DNA of 64,000 bases from Lacipirellula parvula (GTDB taxonomy: Bacteria > Planctomycetota > Planctomycetia > Pirellulales > Lacipirellulaceae), in contig NZ_AP021861.1 in NCBI RefSeq assembly GCF_009177095.1, forward strand, positions 1,178,001-1,242,000. The letters are read 5' to 3'. The translations under genes and the position numbers were made by a program. How positions within the stretch are numbered: the stretch's first letter is position 1; each line of letters starts with the position of its first letter. Under the pieces are notes generated by a model that worked only from the letters and a program-made list of their open reading frames with translations, was not told the DNA's origin and made no database searches. Shown in pieces: positions 32,583 to 41,185 of the stretch.

Positions 32583-34613
32583 TTACTTCGTCTTGCCGTC
32601 TTCGCCCTCTTCACCGAGGCCGAGCGCTGCCAACCACCGGCGTCGCGGTTTGCCGTCGGCGTCGTTAGCGAGGATCCCCTGCGGATCGGTCTTCTGGAAC
32701 TCCGACATTTTATCTCGCAACGCCGCTTGTTCGCGGGCGAGCTTCGCCCGCTCCAGCGAGGCTTCGAGTTCGGCGGCCCGCAGCTTTTCTTCCCACTCGG
32801 CTTGCAGTTGAGCGAGCTTTTCGCGCTCGGCGATAATCGAGGCGTCGGCGTCGACCGCTTCGGCGACGAGCCGCTGGTTGGCCGCAGCTTCGTCAACGAT
32901 TCCCCCGCCGTTCGCACGCAACTCGGCAAGCTCGCGATCCTTCTCAGCGATGGCGTTATCGGTCGCGGAGATCGCATCTTCGATCTTCGCCCGCTCCTTG
33001 CGGCGTTCCGGCGTGACGGCGCCTTCGCACTCTTCGTCTTCGAGCATCGCCATCAAGCGGGCCCGCTGCGACGCCCAGTCGCTGCCACCGCTATGGACCG
33101 GGGCGCCCGACGACGATTGAGCCGTCGCGAGTTGTCCACGTAGCTCGTGGTTGATCTGGTTGGCTTTGCGGAGATCGTCGAGCGTCATCTCGAACCGGTG
33201 CTGCAGATCTTCCATCTGCTGCCGGATCGCCGAGTCGTCCGCAGGGGCCGCCGTCGGCAGCGGTTGCGATTCGAGTTCGACTACGCGCGCGGCGAGGGCG
33301 TCGCGTTCGGTGACCGCTTCCTGCAGCTTGGCCGTTAGTTCCGGATCCACAGCAGCGGCGGTCGCCATCGGGGCGGCGTCGCGCAGCTCGCTGTTCTCCC
33401 GCTTCAGTTTCTGCACCTCGGAAAGCGTGAGCCCGAACTTGTTTTGTAAGGCATCGAGATCGGCACGGGGGCACGTGGTTTCACGCAGCGACGCGAGTTC
33501 AGCCTTGGTGGCGTCGAGATGTGCTAGTACCGCCGCCCGCGCCGTCTCCGCCGCTTCAACTTCCATTTGGAACTGCTCGAACTGCCGTTCCAGTTCGGGC
33601 ACCGACGCCGCGGCTTCTTGCTCAAGGGCGTCGATTTGGCCATGAGCCGCTTCAACCGCGGCTTGCAGTTCGTCGCGGGCCGCAGTGGCGTCGTCGAGCA
33701 GCGATTGCAGCGACGTCAGCTCAGTGGCATGGCTCGTCTGAAGCATGGCGAGTTGCGATTCAAGCTTCGCGTTGGCCGCCGTTAGCTTCGTCGACTCTTC
33801 CTGAATCGAGTCGGCCTGCAAGTGTGCTGCGGCGAGGGCCGATTGCGATTCTTGCAGCTCGCGCTGGCTGACGGCGAGCTCGCTGCGAACTTGTTCGACT
33901 TCCGCCGTTCCGCGCGTCCGCTCTTCGGCGAGGGCCGCTTCGAGCTTCTCGGTCGACTGGCTCTCCTGCTCAAGTTTGTCGTACTCGGCCTGCAACCGTT
34001 CCAGGTCGTTGAGCGCAGCGATCGTTTGCTCTTCCGCAGCCGTGCGAGCCGCTGCGGCCAATTCGAGCTCAGCCTGCAGTTGCGTCGCCTGCTCGCTGGA
34101 GCGGGCTTGCATGTCGCCGATCGCCTGCCGGGCGGCCGCGACTTGTTCGGCGACTTTTTCGTTGCGGCTACGGTCTTCTTGCCGCTGCGATTCCAAGCCG
34201 GCGAGCTGTTCACGCAGCTGGCGAATCTCCGCCTGGGCGTCGGCGATGTGACCAGCCGCTTCGTCGCACGCAGGGCACGGCTCCGACTGAATCGCGTCGA
34301 TCTGCTTCCGCGCGAGGGCGAGCTGCTGGACGAACTTCTCGTGCTTGGCCCGATTTTCTTCGAGTTGTTCGCGGAGCGCCGCGACTTCGGCGTCGCGGCT
34401 GCCGGGAAGATGCTTTTCGATTCCCTCGGCGGCCGTTTCGAATTCCTCAGCCAGCTGGCGAACGCGGTCGCTGAGCTCGGTCTCGATCTGTGCGAGCCGT
34501 TTGCGATGGTCGTCGAGAGCTTGGTTCGCGCGTTCGCGCAGGGCGCGCAGCTTCTCGGCTGCGACCTGCGCTCGATCACCCGGAAAACCGGGGCGCGACT
34601 TGGCTTCTTCCAT
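32583..34613 (-). CDS. Long coiled-coil protein
   Basis: A 676-residue, Glu/Ala/Gln-rich protein that is almost continuous coiled coil (about 15-660), including many EELR, QLAALE and AELE heptads. There is no signal peptide, no membrane segment and no enzymatic motif. The only conspicuous feature is CPAC at 113-116. I start at the ATG at 34613; in-frame sequence to 34748 is available but lacks the heptad pattern. SMC-like hinge or Walker motifs are absent, so this is not an SMC/RecN ATPase. A structural or cytoskeletal role is conceivable. Confidence 0.75.
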   Translation of the reverse strand: MEEAKSRPGFPGDRAQVAAEKLRALRERANQALDDHRKRLAQIETELSDRVRQLAEEFETAAEGIEKHLPGSRDAEVAALREQLEENRAKHEKFVQQLALARKQIDAIQSEPCPACDEAAGHIADAQAEIRQLREQLAGLESQRQEDRSRNEKVAEQVAAARQAIGDMQARSSEQATQLQAELELAAAARTAAEEQTIAALNDLERLQAEYDKLEQESQSTEKLEAALAEERTRGTAEVEQVRSELAVSQRELQESQSALAAAHLQADSIQEESTKLTAANAKLESQLAMLQTSHATELTSLQSLLDDATAARDELQAAVEAAHGQIDALEQEAAASVPELERQFEQFQMEVEAAETARAAVLAHLDATKAELASLRETTCPRADLDALQNKFGLTLSEVQKLKRENSELRDAAPMATAAAVDPELTAKLQEAVTERDALAARVVELESQPLPTAAPADDSAIRQQMEDLQHRFEMTLDDLRKANQINHELRGQLATAQSSSGAPVHSGGSDWASQRARLMAMLEDEECEGAVTPERRKERAKIEDAISATDNAIAEKDRELAELRANGGGIVDEAAANQRLVAEAVDADASIIAEREKLAQLQAEWEEKLRAAELEASLERAKLAREQAALRDKMSEFQKTDPQGILANDADGKPRRRWLAALGLGEEGEDGKTK

Positions 34614-34889
34614 GACGACGCCTAACCCAACGTTGCGATTTCGATGAAGTCTGTCTATATCGTCGCGCAGCAGGGCTTCGGCCGAAGTCCCGCCTCGCGA
34701 AGAGAGGTTATTCCAACGGTATATAGGCCGCAGGAAGGGGCGAGTCAAAGCTCGCGAAAGGCGTTACACGGGCTGGTGGAGTTATGACGAGAATGAGGCC
34801 CGATCAGCTGAATTTACGGACGTGCGCACAGAAATTTTGCGAGTAGCCGCTATGTGACTGCGCAGTGGCTAAGTCCACAGAGTTTTTTC

Positions 34890-34986
34890 GACAGGATTAC
34901 AGGATGGTCTCGGATCGACTGGATAAATACCCTTTGCAATTCATCCTGTAAATCCGCCCGCAATCCTGTGATCCTGTCCAGTCTTC
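34890..34986. repeat. Inverted repeat (GACAGGATTACAGGATG type)
   Basis: CGACAGGATTACAGGATGGT at about 34890 is mirrored by TTCATCCTGTAAATCC and by GTGATCCTGTCCAG near 34970-34982. The 387-base gap between the coiled-coil gene start and the dehydrogenase stop shows nothing else. Confidence 0.65.
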
Positions 34987-35000
34987 AACCGACGCAGCAG

Positions 35001-35963
35001 TCAAGAGTCGATCGCCGCTGGATTGACGATGTTCTCCGGTCGCTCGCCACGGAGAAACGCGGCGACCTGCTGGCCGACGCGGGTCCGCAGTTCGTCGGTC
35101 GCCTGGCTCGAGTAAAACGCCACGTGCGGCGTGACGATCACGCGAGGATCGTTGTAAGGCGCCTGCGAAAGATCGGGCGGCTCCGGCGTTTGCACGTCGA
35201 GCGCCGCCCCGGCAATGACGCCTGCCTGCAGCGCCTCGGCCAGCGCCGCGTGATCGACCAACCCGCCGCGAGCCGTGTTGATGAGATATGCGGTCGGCTT
35301 CATCATCCGCAACGTTTCGCGATTGATGAGATGCTTCGTCTCAGGCGTCAACGGGGCTTGCACGGAAACGTAGTCGCTCTGGGCGAGCAGATCGTGGAGG
35401 CGAACCCAATCGACGCCGTCGTGCGTCGTCCCAGAACGGTTCGTGCCGATCACCCGCATCCCAACGCCATGCGCGCGGCGGGCGAGAATCTTGCCGATCT
35501 GCCCGAGCCCGATAATGCCGAGCGTCTTGCCGCTGATTCGCTCAGCCGGCAGCCCCGCGACGAGATCGTACTGGCCGTTCTTCGTCGCCAGGTGATAGCC
35601 GGCGATGCCGCGACCGAGCGCGAAGATGAGGCCGATCGTATGCTCGGCGACCTCGTTGACGCAGTAGTCGGGGACGTTGGTGACGAGGATCTTACGCTTC
35701 GTCGCATGCTCGACGTTGATGTTGTCGAGCCCGATTCCCGTCCGCGCGATGTGGCGGCAACGGTCGGCGGCGTCGATCACCCGCGCGGTCACCGGCGCCC
35801 AGCAGGTGAGAATGACGTCCATCCCCGAAGCCAGCCGGGCCTGCGTCTCTTCCTTGTTGTCGGGGGCGACGATCAACTCGCAATCAACTTCGGCGAGCAG
35901 CCGACGTTCGATCTCGACGTCGGCCCAGGGGTAGTCGGTGTAGAGTGCGCGGTATTTAGCCAT
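35001..35963 (-). CDS. D-2-hydroxyacid dehydrogenase (CtBP-like)
   Basis: A 320-residue NAD-dependent dehydrogenase of the D-isomer family, with the Rossmann motif GIIGLGQIGKILARR (about 145-160), the arginine in INTARGGLVD, and the catalytic His in VIVTPHVAFYS. Family members interconvert 2-hydroxy acids and 2-oxo acids (glyoxylate, phosphoglycerate, lactate). The C-terminus is too short for a PGDH ACT domain, so this is not classical SerA. The ATG at 35963 gives the usual N-terminus; longer in-frame sequence overlaps the AMP-ligase gene. Confidence 0.88.
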   Translation of the reverse strand: MAKYRALYTDYPWADVEIERRLLAEVDCELIVAPDNKEETQARLASGMDVILTCWAPVTARVIDAADRCRHIARTGIGLDNINVEHATKRKILVTNVPDYCVNEVAEHTIGLIFALGRGIAGYHLATKNGQYDLVAGLPAERISGKTLGIIGLGQIGKILARRAHGVGMRVIGTNRSGTTHDGVDWVRLHDLLAQSDYVSVQAPLTPETKHLINRETLRMMKPTAYLINTARGGLVDHAALAEALQAGVIAGAALDVQTPEPPDLSQAPYNDPRVIVTPHVAFYSSQATDELRTRVGQQVAAFLRGERPENIVNPAAIDS

Positions 35964-36015
35964 GGCAGCAGGCAGGGTTCGAGTTTCAGGGTTCAGCAAA
36001 AGCGCCAGCATCAAA

Positions 36016-37719
36016 TCAAGTCGCGAGCCGGGGCGTCCTCGCCCCCGGTCCCCCACGATACAACGCCTCTATCTCACCAGAAAAGACGCGCTCAATCACC
36101 CCCCGGCACAAACTAAGCTTCGGCGTCATCTCCCCCGCCTCAATCGAAAACCCGCGGCCGAGCAGAGTAAACGGCCCCACCTGCTCGAAGCTTGCCGCGG
36201 CCGCCAAACAACGGTCGATTTCCTCGCGGTACAGGGCGAGCACCTTGGGATGCGTCAGCGCTCGCCGCCGCGACCAAACCCACAGCCGGCGGCGGCGAAT
36301 TTCTTGCCGGAGCTTATCAGGGTTTGGCACGATCAGCGCCGCGAGGCACTTGCGACCGTCGCCGACGACGCAGCATTGTTCGATCCAGGGCGAACCAACC
36401 AACAGCTGCTCGATCCGCGTCGGCGCCACTTTGTTGCCCGTGGCGAGGACGATCATCTCCCGCTTGCGGCCGACAATTCGCAGGTTGCCCGTCTCGCTCC
36501 AAACGGCCAGATCGCCCGTCTGCAGCCAACCGTCCTGAATTGCCGCGGCTGTCGCCGTCTCGTCGCGCCAGTAGCCGGCCATCACGTTTGGCCCGCGAAC
36601 TTGCAATTCGCCGTCGTCGGCGAGGCGGACTTCCAGGTTTGGCAGCGGCCGGCCCACCGTCCCCGCGGCGTAAGAGTCAAAGGTCGTCGCGGTGACGACG
36701 GGACTCGCCTCGGTGAGGCCGTAGCCGCTCAGAATCGGCAGTTCTTGCGATTCGAAACAGGCTTCGACTTCGGGCGCCAAGCCGGCCCCGCCGCAGTAGC
36801 ACCGTTTTACCGCGCCGCCGAGAGCGTTGCGGAGTGCTCCGGCCGTATCGGCGGCGGGCGTTTCCGCCAAGCCGTCGGCGACCTTCTGATAGAAGTAGGG
36901 GACCGCATTGATGACGGTCGGCCGCGCGAGTTGGCAATCGCGGAGGATCGTGTCGCGCGACTCCGCGAGCACGAGCCGCGTGCCGCGGTAGATCCAACTG
37001 TAGAGGTCGCAGGTCCGCGCGTAGATGTGCGACAGCGGCAACAGGCAGAGGCGGATTTCGTCGGCGATCGCGGCGACCGCGTCGGTGACGCCGACGGCGT
37101 TGGCGACGAGGTTGCGTTGGGTGAGCATCACCCCGCGCGGGGGGCCGGTGGTGCCGCTGGTGTAGAGGATGGTGGCGAGGGTGTTGGGGAAGAGGGAGTT
37201 TCTCTCTTCCACGACGAGAAGACTACCGCCCTGCGCTCGGTTGCCACTGGCGACCGTGCTCGGTTGCTCCCGTCCCTTCAAGAGAGGGGAACAAAGGCAG
37301 TCGTCGTGAACGATGGCTTCGACTTGGCTTGGTAGGGTGCCCCGAAGTTTGTTGTCTGTCGCTAGCGAATCGACAACCAGCAGCTTCGCCCCTGAGTGCC
37401 CCACCTGCTCCGCCACCTGGGCCGCCGCCAACGCCGCATGGAGAGGCACATGCACCGCCCCCAGCGATTGGATTGCCAGGTCGACCAGAATCCAGTCGGC
37501 GCTGTTCGGCCCAAGCTGCGCAACCCGGTCGCCCGCCGCCACGCCGCAGGCCTCCAGGCGGGCCCGCCAGCGGTCGACGCCGGCGGCCAAGTCGTTCCAG
37601 GAGAGCCACGTCAGTTGACCATCCCGGATCGTTCCCAGCGCCTCCTTCGACCCCTGCTGAGCCACCGTGGCGGCCAGCAGGGCCGGGATCGTCAGGCTGT
37701 CGAGTTCCGCCGGGGTCAT
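36016..37719 (-). CDS. Long-chain acyl-CoA synthetase-like AMP ligase
   Basis: A 567-residue ANL enzyme: the P-loop ILYTSGTTGPPRGVML is at 184-199, the A5 region LSGYGLTEASPV near 340 and GRKREMIVLATGNKVAP near 437 complete the adenylating and thioesterifying domains. It is the FAA1/FadD type that activates fatty acids with ATP and CoA. Unusual: residues about 143-178, just before the P-loop, form an atypical polar insert (SPLLKGREQPSTVASGNRA). The start ATG at 37719 precedes a normal N-terminal domain. Confidence 0.85.
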   Translation of the reverse strand: MTPAELDSLTIPALLAATVAQQGSKEALGTIRDGQLTWLSWNDLAAGVDRWRARLEACGVAAGDRVAQLGPNSADWILVDLAIQSLGAVHVPLHAALAAAQVAEQVGHSGAKLLVVDSLATDNKLRGTLPSQVEAIVHDDCLCSPLLKGREQPSTVASGNRAQGGSLLVVEERNSLFPNTLATILYTSGTTGPPRGVMLTQRNLVANAVGVTDAVAAIADEIRLCLLPLSHIYARTCDLYSWIYRGTRLVLAESRDTILRDCQLARPTVINAVPYFYQKVADGLAETPAADTAGALRNALGGAVKRCYCGGAGLAPEVEACFESQELPILSGYGLTEASPVVTATTFDSYAAGTVGRPLPNLEVRLADDGELQVRGPNVMAGYWRDETATAAAIQDGWLQTGDLAVWSETGNLRIVGRKREMIVLATGNKVAPTRIEQLLVGSPWIEQCCVVGDGRKCLAALIVPNPDKLRQEIRRRRLWVWSRRRALTHPKVLALYREEIDRCLAAAASFEQVGPFTLLGRGFSIEAGEMTPKLSLCRGVIERVFSGEIEALYRGGPGARTPRLAT

Positions 37720-37946
37720 GGGCCCTATTGTCGCTACAACAGGGCCTTGGCGTCGAGGAGGAAAACCAGTCGGTGGCAGTCGGTCGTTGTCTTGGCGCGG
37801 GTCGCTTCGGATACTGGAAATAGCAGTCCCGGCGTGGCGTAAGGTTGAGCGGAGCGAACTCGCTGTAAGCTCCTCTCGCGAACGTTGCCGGCCGCTGCTA
37901 CCTTGCACGGCACACCACTGAATTTGCCGCCTTCGATTCGCATCAC
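37720..37946. other. Divergent promoter region, acyl-CoA ligase and kinase
   Basis: A 227-base spacer between divergently transcribed genes; promoters for both must lie here, but I could not identify specific elements. Confidence 0.35.
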
Positions 37947-39344
37947 ATGACGCCTGACAGCCAACCTGGACCGCCGCCCACAAACCGTAGTCGCCCCAGC
38001 GCGGCGGCGGCGCCCGGCACGTCGGTGAAGCGTCGGCATCACAAGCTGTTGCGAGCCAAGCAAAAGCTCGGCAAGTACATCATCGAACGCAAGCTCGGCG
38101 AAGGGGGCTTCGCCCTCGTCTATCAGGCGAAGGACGAGATCGAAGGCATCCGCGTCGCGCTGAAGATTCCGCACGCTCACCTGCTCACCGGTTCGGCGCT
38201 CGAAGACTTCCGCCGTGAAGTTCGCATGGTCGCTCAGCTTGAGCATCCGAACATTCTACCGCTGAAGACGGCGCAGTTCATCAACGAGTATTTCGTCATC
38301 GTCAGCGCGCTGGGAATCGAGACGCTCGACGATCGCATCAGCCGGCGGCTGTCGATCGATACGGCTCTTGAGTTCGCGCGGCAGATGCTCGCCTCGGTGG
38401 CCTACGCCCACAGCCAGCAGATCATTCACTGCGATATCAAGCCCGACAATTTCATTCTGTTCGAAGACAACCGCCTGCGGCTCACCGACTTCGGCGTCGC
38501 GAAGGTTGCGCAGCGAACGCTGCGGGCCTCGGGCGCCGGGACGCTCGGCTACATGGCGCCGGAACAGGCGATGGGACGCCCTTCGTTCCGCAGCGATGTC
38601 TTCGCGATGGGCCTGGTGCTCTACCGGATGTTCGCCGGCCGGCTGCCCGAATATCCGTTCGAATGGCCGCCGGCAGGTTATCGCGAACTGCAGCGCAAAG
38701 TGCATCCGGCCCTGATCGAGCTGATGCGTAAGGCGATGGAACTCGCCCCGCAAAAACGCTTCGCCGACGGCGAGGCGATGCTCACGGCGTTTAGCCGGAT
38801 CAAATCGCCCAAGGGAGGCCGCACGGCGGCGAAGCGCGGCACGAAGAGCTCGCGCCGCAGCGCCGACTGGAAGACGATCCAGCGGCGACAGTTCCAGCAA
38901 GAGTTCGGCAAAGTGCTCGACGCCAAGCACAACTGCCAAGCGTGCAATGGCCCCGTTTCCGAACCGATGCAATGCTGCCCCTGGTGCGGCAAGAACCGGT
39001 TGGCTCACGAAGGGACGACCGACTTCCCGCAGCAATGCCCACGCTGCAACCGCGGCATGAAGCTCGATTGGGAGTATTGCCCCTGGTGCTACGGCTCCGG
39101 CTTTGAGCCCTCCTCAACCCGCAAGTACACCGACAAACGCTACACAGGCCGCTGCCAGAACGCCAAATGCACCCGCAAGGTGCTGATGCCGTTCATGCGG
39201 TACTGCTGCTGGTGCCACCGGAAAGTTCGGAAGAAGTGGAAGATCCCGGAATCGAATCGGACGTGCGGCAGCTGCGGTTGGGGCGTCGTCCCCGGCTACT
39301 GGAGCCACTGTCCTTGGTGTTGCAAGCGACTGGGAGGACAATAG
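37947..39344 (+). CDS. Ser/Thr protein kinase with C-terminal quadruple zinc-ribbon region
   Basis: A 465-residue soluble kinase. The glycine loop is GEGGFALV at 51-58, the ATP lysine K73 is in ALKIP, the catalytic loop is HCDIKPDN with D163, and DFG is at 181-183. The HRD motif reads HCD, so the usual RD-regulation arginine is replaced by cysteine. The tail (about 328-465) has four CxxC pairs of the zinc-ribbon type: C330/C333 with C344/C347, C364/C367 with C378/C381, C403/C408 with C420/C423, and C440/C443 with C455/C458. There is no transmembrane segment. A PP2C phosphatase gene follows 113 bases later, so they form a reversible phosphorylation module. Targets unknown. Confidence 0.88.
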   Translation: MTPDSQPGPPPTNRSRPSAAAAPGTSVKRRHHKLLRAKQKLGKYIIERKLGEGGFALVYQAKDEIEGIRVALKIPHAHLLTGSALEDFRREVRMVAQLEHPNILPLKTAQFINEYFVIVSALGIETLDDRISRRLSIDTALEFARQMLASVAYAHSQQIIHCDIKPDNFILFEDNRLRLTDFGVAKVAQRTLRASGAGTLGYMAPEQAMGRPSFRSDVFAMGLVLYRMFAGRLPEYPFEWPPAGYRELQRKVHPALIELMRKAMELAPQKRFADGEAMLTAFSRIKSPKGGRTAAKRGTKSSRRSADWKTIQRRQFQQEFGKVLDAKHNCQACNGPVSEPMQCCPWCGKNRLAHEGTTDFPQQCPRCNRGMKLDWEYCPWCYGSGFEPSSTRKYTDKRYTGRCQNAKCTRKVLMPFMRYCCWCHRKVRKKWKIPESNRTCGSCGWGVVPGYWSHCPWCCKRLGGQ

Positions 39345-39457
39345 TCGCGGTTGTGACGACCGGCGTCGCGGGACTTCAGACTTCCGCGAGACTTGACCGA
39401 TTGGGCAGAGTATAGGCTGTGCGCCAACGATGCGGCGCGTTCACGCAAGCGACCACG

Positions 39458-40300
39458 ATGGACTGTCAGCAACTCACCACCCCTGAATCGCGGGTCTACC
39501 TGAACGTCGACATGCTCGAACCGGAAGTGTTCGAGCTGGCGGGCGGGTCGGTGGCGGTGTTGTCGGCGCGCAAACCCGAGAAGGCGACCGCTAACGAAGA
39601 CGCGGCCGCGGTAGTGGCGACGGGCGAAGGCTCGGCCGTGCTGATCGTCGCCGACGGCTGCGGCGGGATGGCCAACGGCGAACAGGCGGCTCGCATTGCA
39701 ATCGACTGCCTCACGAATCACATCGCCACGGCGGCTGCGGCGGGCGAATCGCTGCGGACCGCGATCCTTGACGGCGTCGAAGATGCGAACCGCCAGATCA
39801 TCGAACTGAAGAATGGCGCCGGTGCCACGCTCGCCGTCGTGCAGCTCGAAAACGGCGAAGCGCGGCCCTACCACATTGGCGACGCCCAGATCGTGATGGT
39901 CGGCGGCCGCGGCAAGGTGAAGCTGCTCACCACCTCCCACTCGCCGGTCGGCTACGCGATGGAAGCGGGGATGCTTGGCGAGCAGGAAGCACTCGACCAC
40001 GAAGAGCGGCATCTCGTTTCGAACTACCTCGGCTCCGAGGCGATGCACGTTGAAGTCGGCAGCGTGCGGACGATGTCGACGCACGACGGCCTGCTCGTGG
40101 CGAGCGACGGCGTCCTCGACAACCTCAAGATGGACGAGATCACCGGCTTTCTGAAGAACGGCTCGGCCGCCACCGCCGCGAGCAAGATCGCCGGCGTGGC
40201 GATGCAGCGGATGCAGGCGTCGCTTGAGGGGCAGCCGCACAAGCCGGATGATCTGACGCTAATTGTCTTCAGCCAGCGCGGGAAGCGGCGGGCGAAGTAG
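39458..40300 (+). CDS. PP2C-family Ser/Thr phosphatase
   Basis: A 280-residue PPM-type phosphatase. The metal-binding aspartates are in NEDAA (about 49-53), VADGCGGM (about 65-72), HIGDAQ and the final SDGVLDN/KPDDLTL. It removes phosphate from Ser/Thr, probably including the linked kinase and its substrates. I prefer the ATG at 39458, as the sequence before it is not conserved-looking; a GTG at 39419 is also in frame. No signal peptide. Confidence 0.85.
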   Translation: MDCQQLTTPESRVYLNVDMLEPEVFELAGGSVAVLSARKPEKATANEDAAAVVATGEGSAVLIVADGCGGMANGEQAARIAIDCLTNHIATAAAAGESLRTAILDGVEDANRQIIELKNGAGATLAVVQLENGEARPYHIGDAQIVMVGGRGKVKLLTTSHSPVGYAMEAGMLGEQEALDHEERHLVSNYLGSEAMHVEVGSVRTMSTHDGLLVASDGVLDNLKMDEITGFLKNGSAATAASKIAGVAMQRMQASLEGQPHKPDDLTLIVFSQRGKRRAK

Positions 40301-40301
40301 A

Positions 40302-40454
40302 TCAGGACGGCGGGCTGCGGCGGAACCAGACGCCCCATGGCCAGCGCCAGACTCGCAAGCCGTAATCGCGCACCGTGCCGATCAGCCCGATGATCGCGAC
40401 GATCGCGAAGATGGCGACGTAAGCAATTTCGCTGCCGTGTGGTGGGATATTCAA
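40302..40454 (-). CDS. Possible 50-residue membrane protein
   Basis: A small minus-strand ORF starting at a TTG at 40454 and ending at 40302, too short for routine gene calling. It has one strong hydrophobic segment (IAYVAIFAIVAIIGLIGTV) followed by an aromatic, Arg/Trp-rich tail (YGLRVWRWPWGVWFRR), a typical topology for a small single-pass protein. Against it: no ATG, no clear Shine-Dalgarno. It is convergent with the phosphatase gene, whose stop is two bases from its own. Confidence 0.4.
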   Translation of the reverse strand: MNIPPHGSEIAYVAIFAIVAIIGLIGTVRDYGLRVWRWPWGVWFRRSPPS

Positions 40455-40492
40455 CTGCGGTTTTTAGGGTGAGTAGTAGGCGGCGCTCTTCG

Positions 40493-40517
40493 ACCCCCGG
40501 CTTGAAGAACCGGGGGC
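40493..40517. repeat. CCCCCGG/CCGGGGG hairpin
   Basis: CCCCCGG and its reverse complement CCGGGGG around the 9-base loop CTTGAAGAA, followed by CTAAGAGG. Reminiscent of one half of a CCGGGG element, but too short to be a full copy. Confidence 0.5.
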
Positions 40518-40527
40518 TAAGAGGGGC

Positions 40528-41019
40528 CTATTTTGATGCTTCGTCGGCGGGCGGCTTCACGACGTAGAAGACGAGGTTCGCGATCCGCCATTCGCCTTCG
40601 GACTTCATCAGCGTGAAGTGGTCGTAGCCGTATTCGATGCGTTCGCCGTCGACGAGTTTCCAGTAAACCAGGGCGTGGGCAAGATCGGCGTCGAAGCGAA
40701 TTTCGGTTCGCTCGGCCGTCTCGGTCATCTTGTTCGGATTCGAGCGGTGGGCTTCTTGCTGCGTTTTGAGGAACGGCGCCAGCGGCAGCGTGACGAGCCG
40801 GCCGCTCGGTTCGATCATGTGGATCGCCGACTGCGGCATGAAGCATTTGCCGTAGGAGAGCAGGTCGGCTTTGGACCAGCTGGTGAAGTAGGTGTTGAGG
40901 AGTACTTGGACTTCTTTTTCACGCGGATCGGCGGGCTGCTTGGTTGGTTCGGCAGCAGAGGCCGTGGACGTGAGCGCGGCGAGCAGCGCGAAGATGCAAA
41001 GGATGGCGTGGCGCTGCAT
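40528..41019 (-). CDS. Secreted NTF2-like (SnoaL-fold) protein
   Basis: A 163-residue protein with a cleavable signal peptide (about 1-22, ending TASAAE). An NTF2-like domain follows with REKEVQVLLNTYFTSWSKAD at the start and YDHFTLMKSEGEWRIANLVFYV at the end, the usual first helix and last two strands of the fold. NTF2-like proteins bind or convert diverse small molecules; no specific activity is suggested. The ATG at 41019 is the first with a signal peptide; sequence upstream is a palindromic repeat. Confidence 0.7.
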   Translation of the reverse strand: MQRHAILCIFALLAALTSTASAAEPTKQPADPREKEVQVLLNTYFTSWSKADLLSYGKCFMPQSAIHMIEPSGRLVTLPLAPFLKTQQEAHRSNPNKMTETAERTEIRFDADLAHALVYWKLVDGERIEYGYDHFTLMKSEGEWRIANLVFYVVKPPADEASK

Positions 41020-41043
41020 AGGAAGCCTTTCTTTGAATTCTTC

Positions 41044-41154
41044 TGGTCCCCTCCCCTTGAGGGGGAGGGTTAGGGAGGGGTGACGGTAGCTGGTACCAGG
41101 GTTCATCCCCCCTCCCCAGCCCTCCCCTCCTGGGGGAGGGAGCCGGACAAATTT
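41044..41154. repeat. CCCCTCCCC palindromic element, copy 3
   Basis: GGTCCCCTCCCCTTGAGGGG on the left, GGTACC in the centre and CCCTCCCCTCCTGGGGGAGG on the right, the same orientation as the copy at 58-157. It separates the NTF2-like gene from the CCFG lipoprotein gene and so lies between two minus-strand genes. Confidence 0.8.
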
Positions 41155-41185
41155 TTGGTAGAGCAACCGCTTCAAGTGTGGCGCC

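Noticed and set aside
32583-34613. SMC/RecN-type ATPase
   Set aside because: Coiled coil only; no Walker A, Walker B or hinge sequence.
35001-35963. Phosphoglycerate dehydrogenase SerA
   Set aside because: The protein ends after the catalytic domain and lacks the ACT or extended C-terminal domains of SerA.
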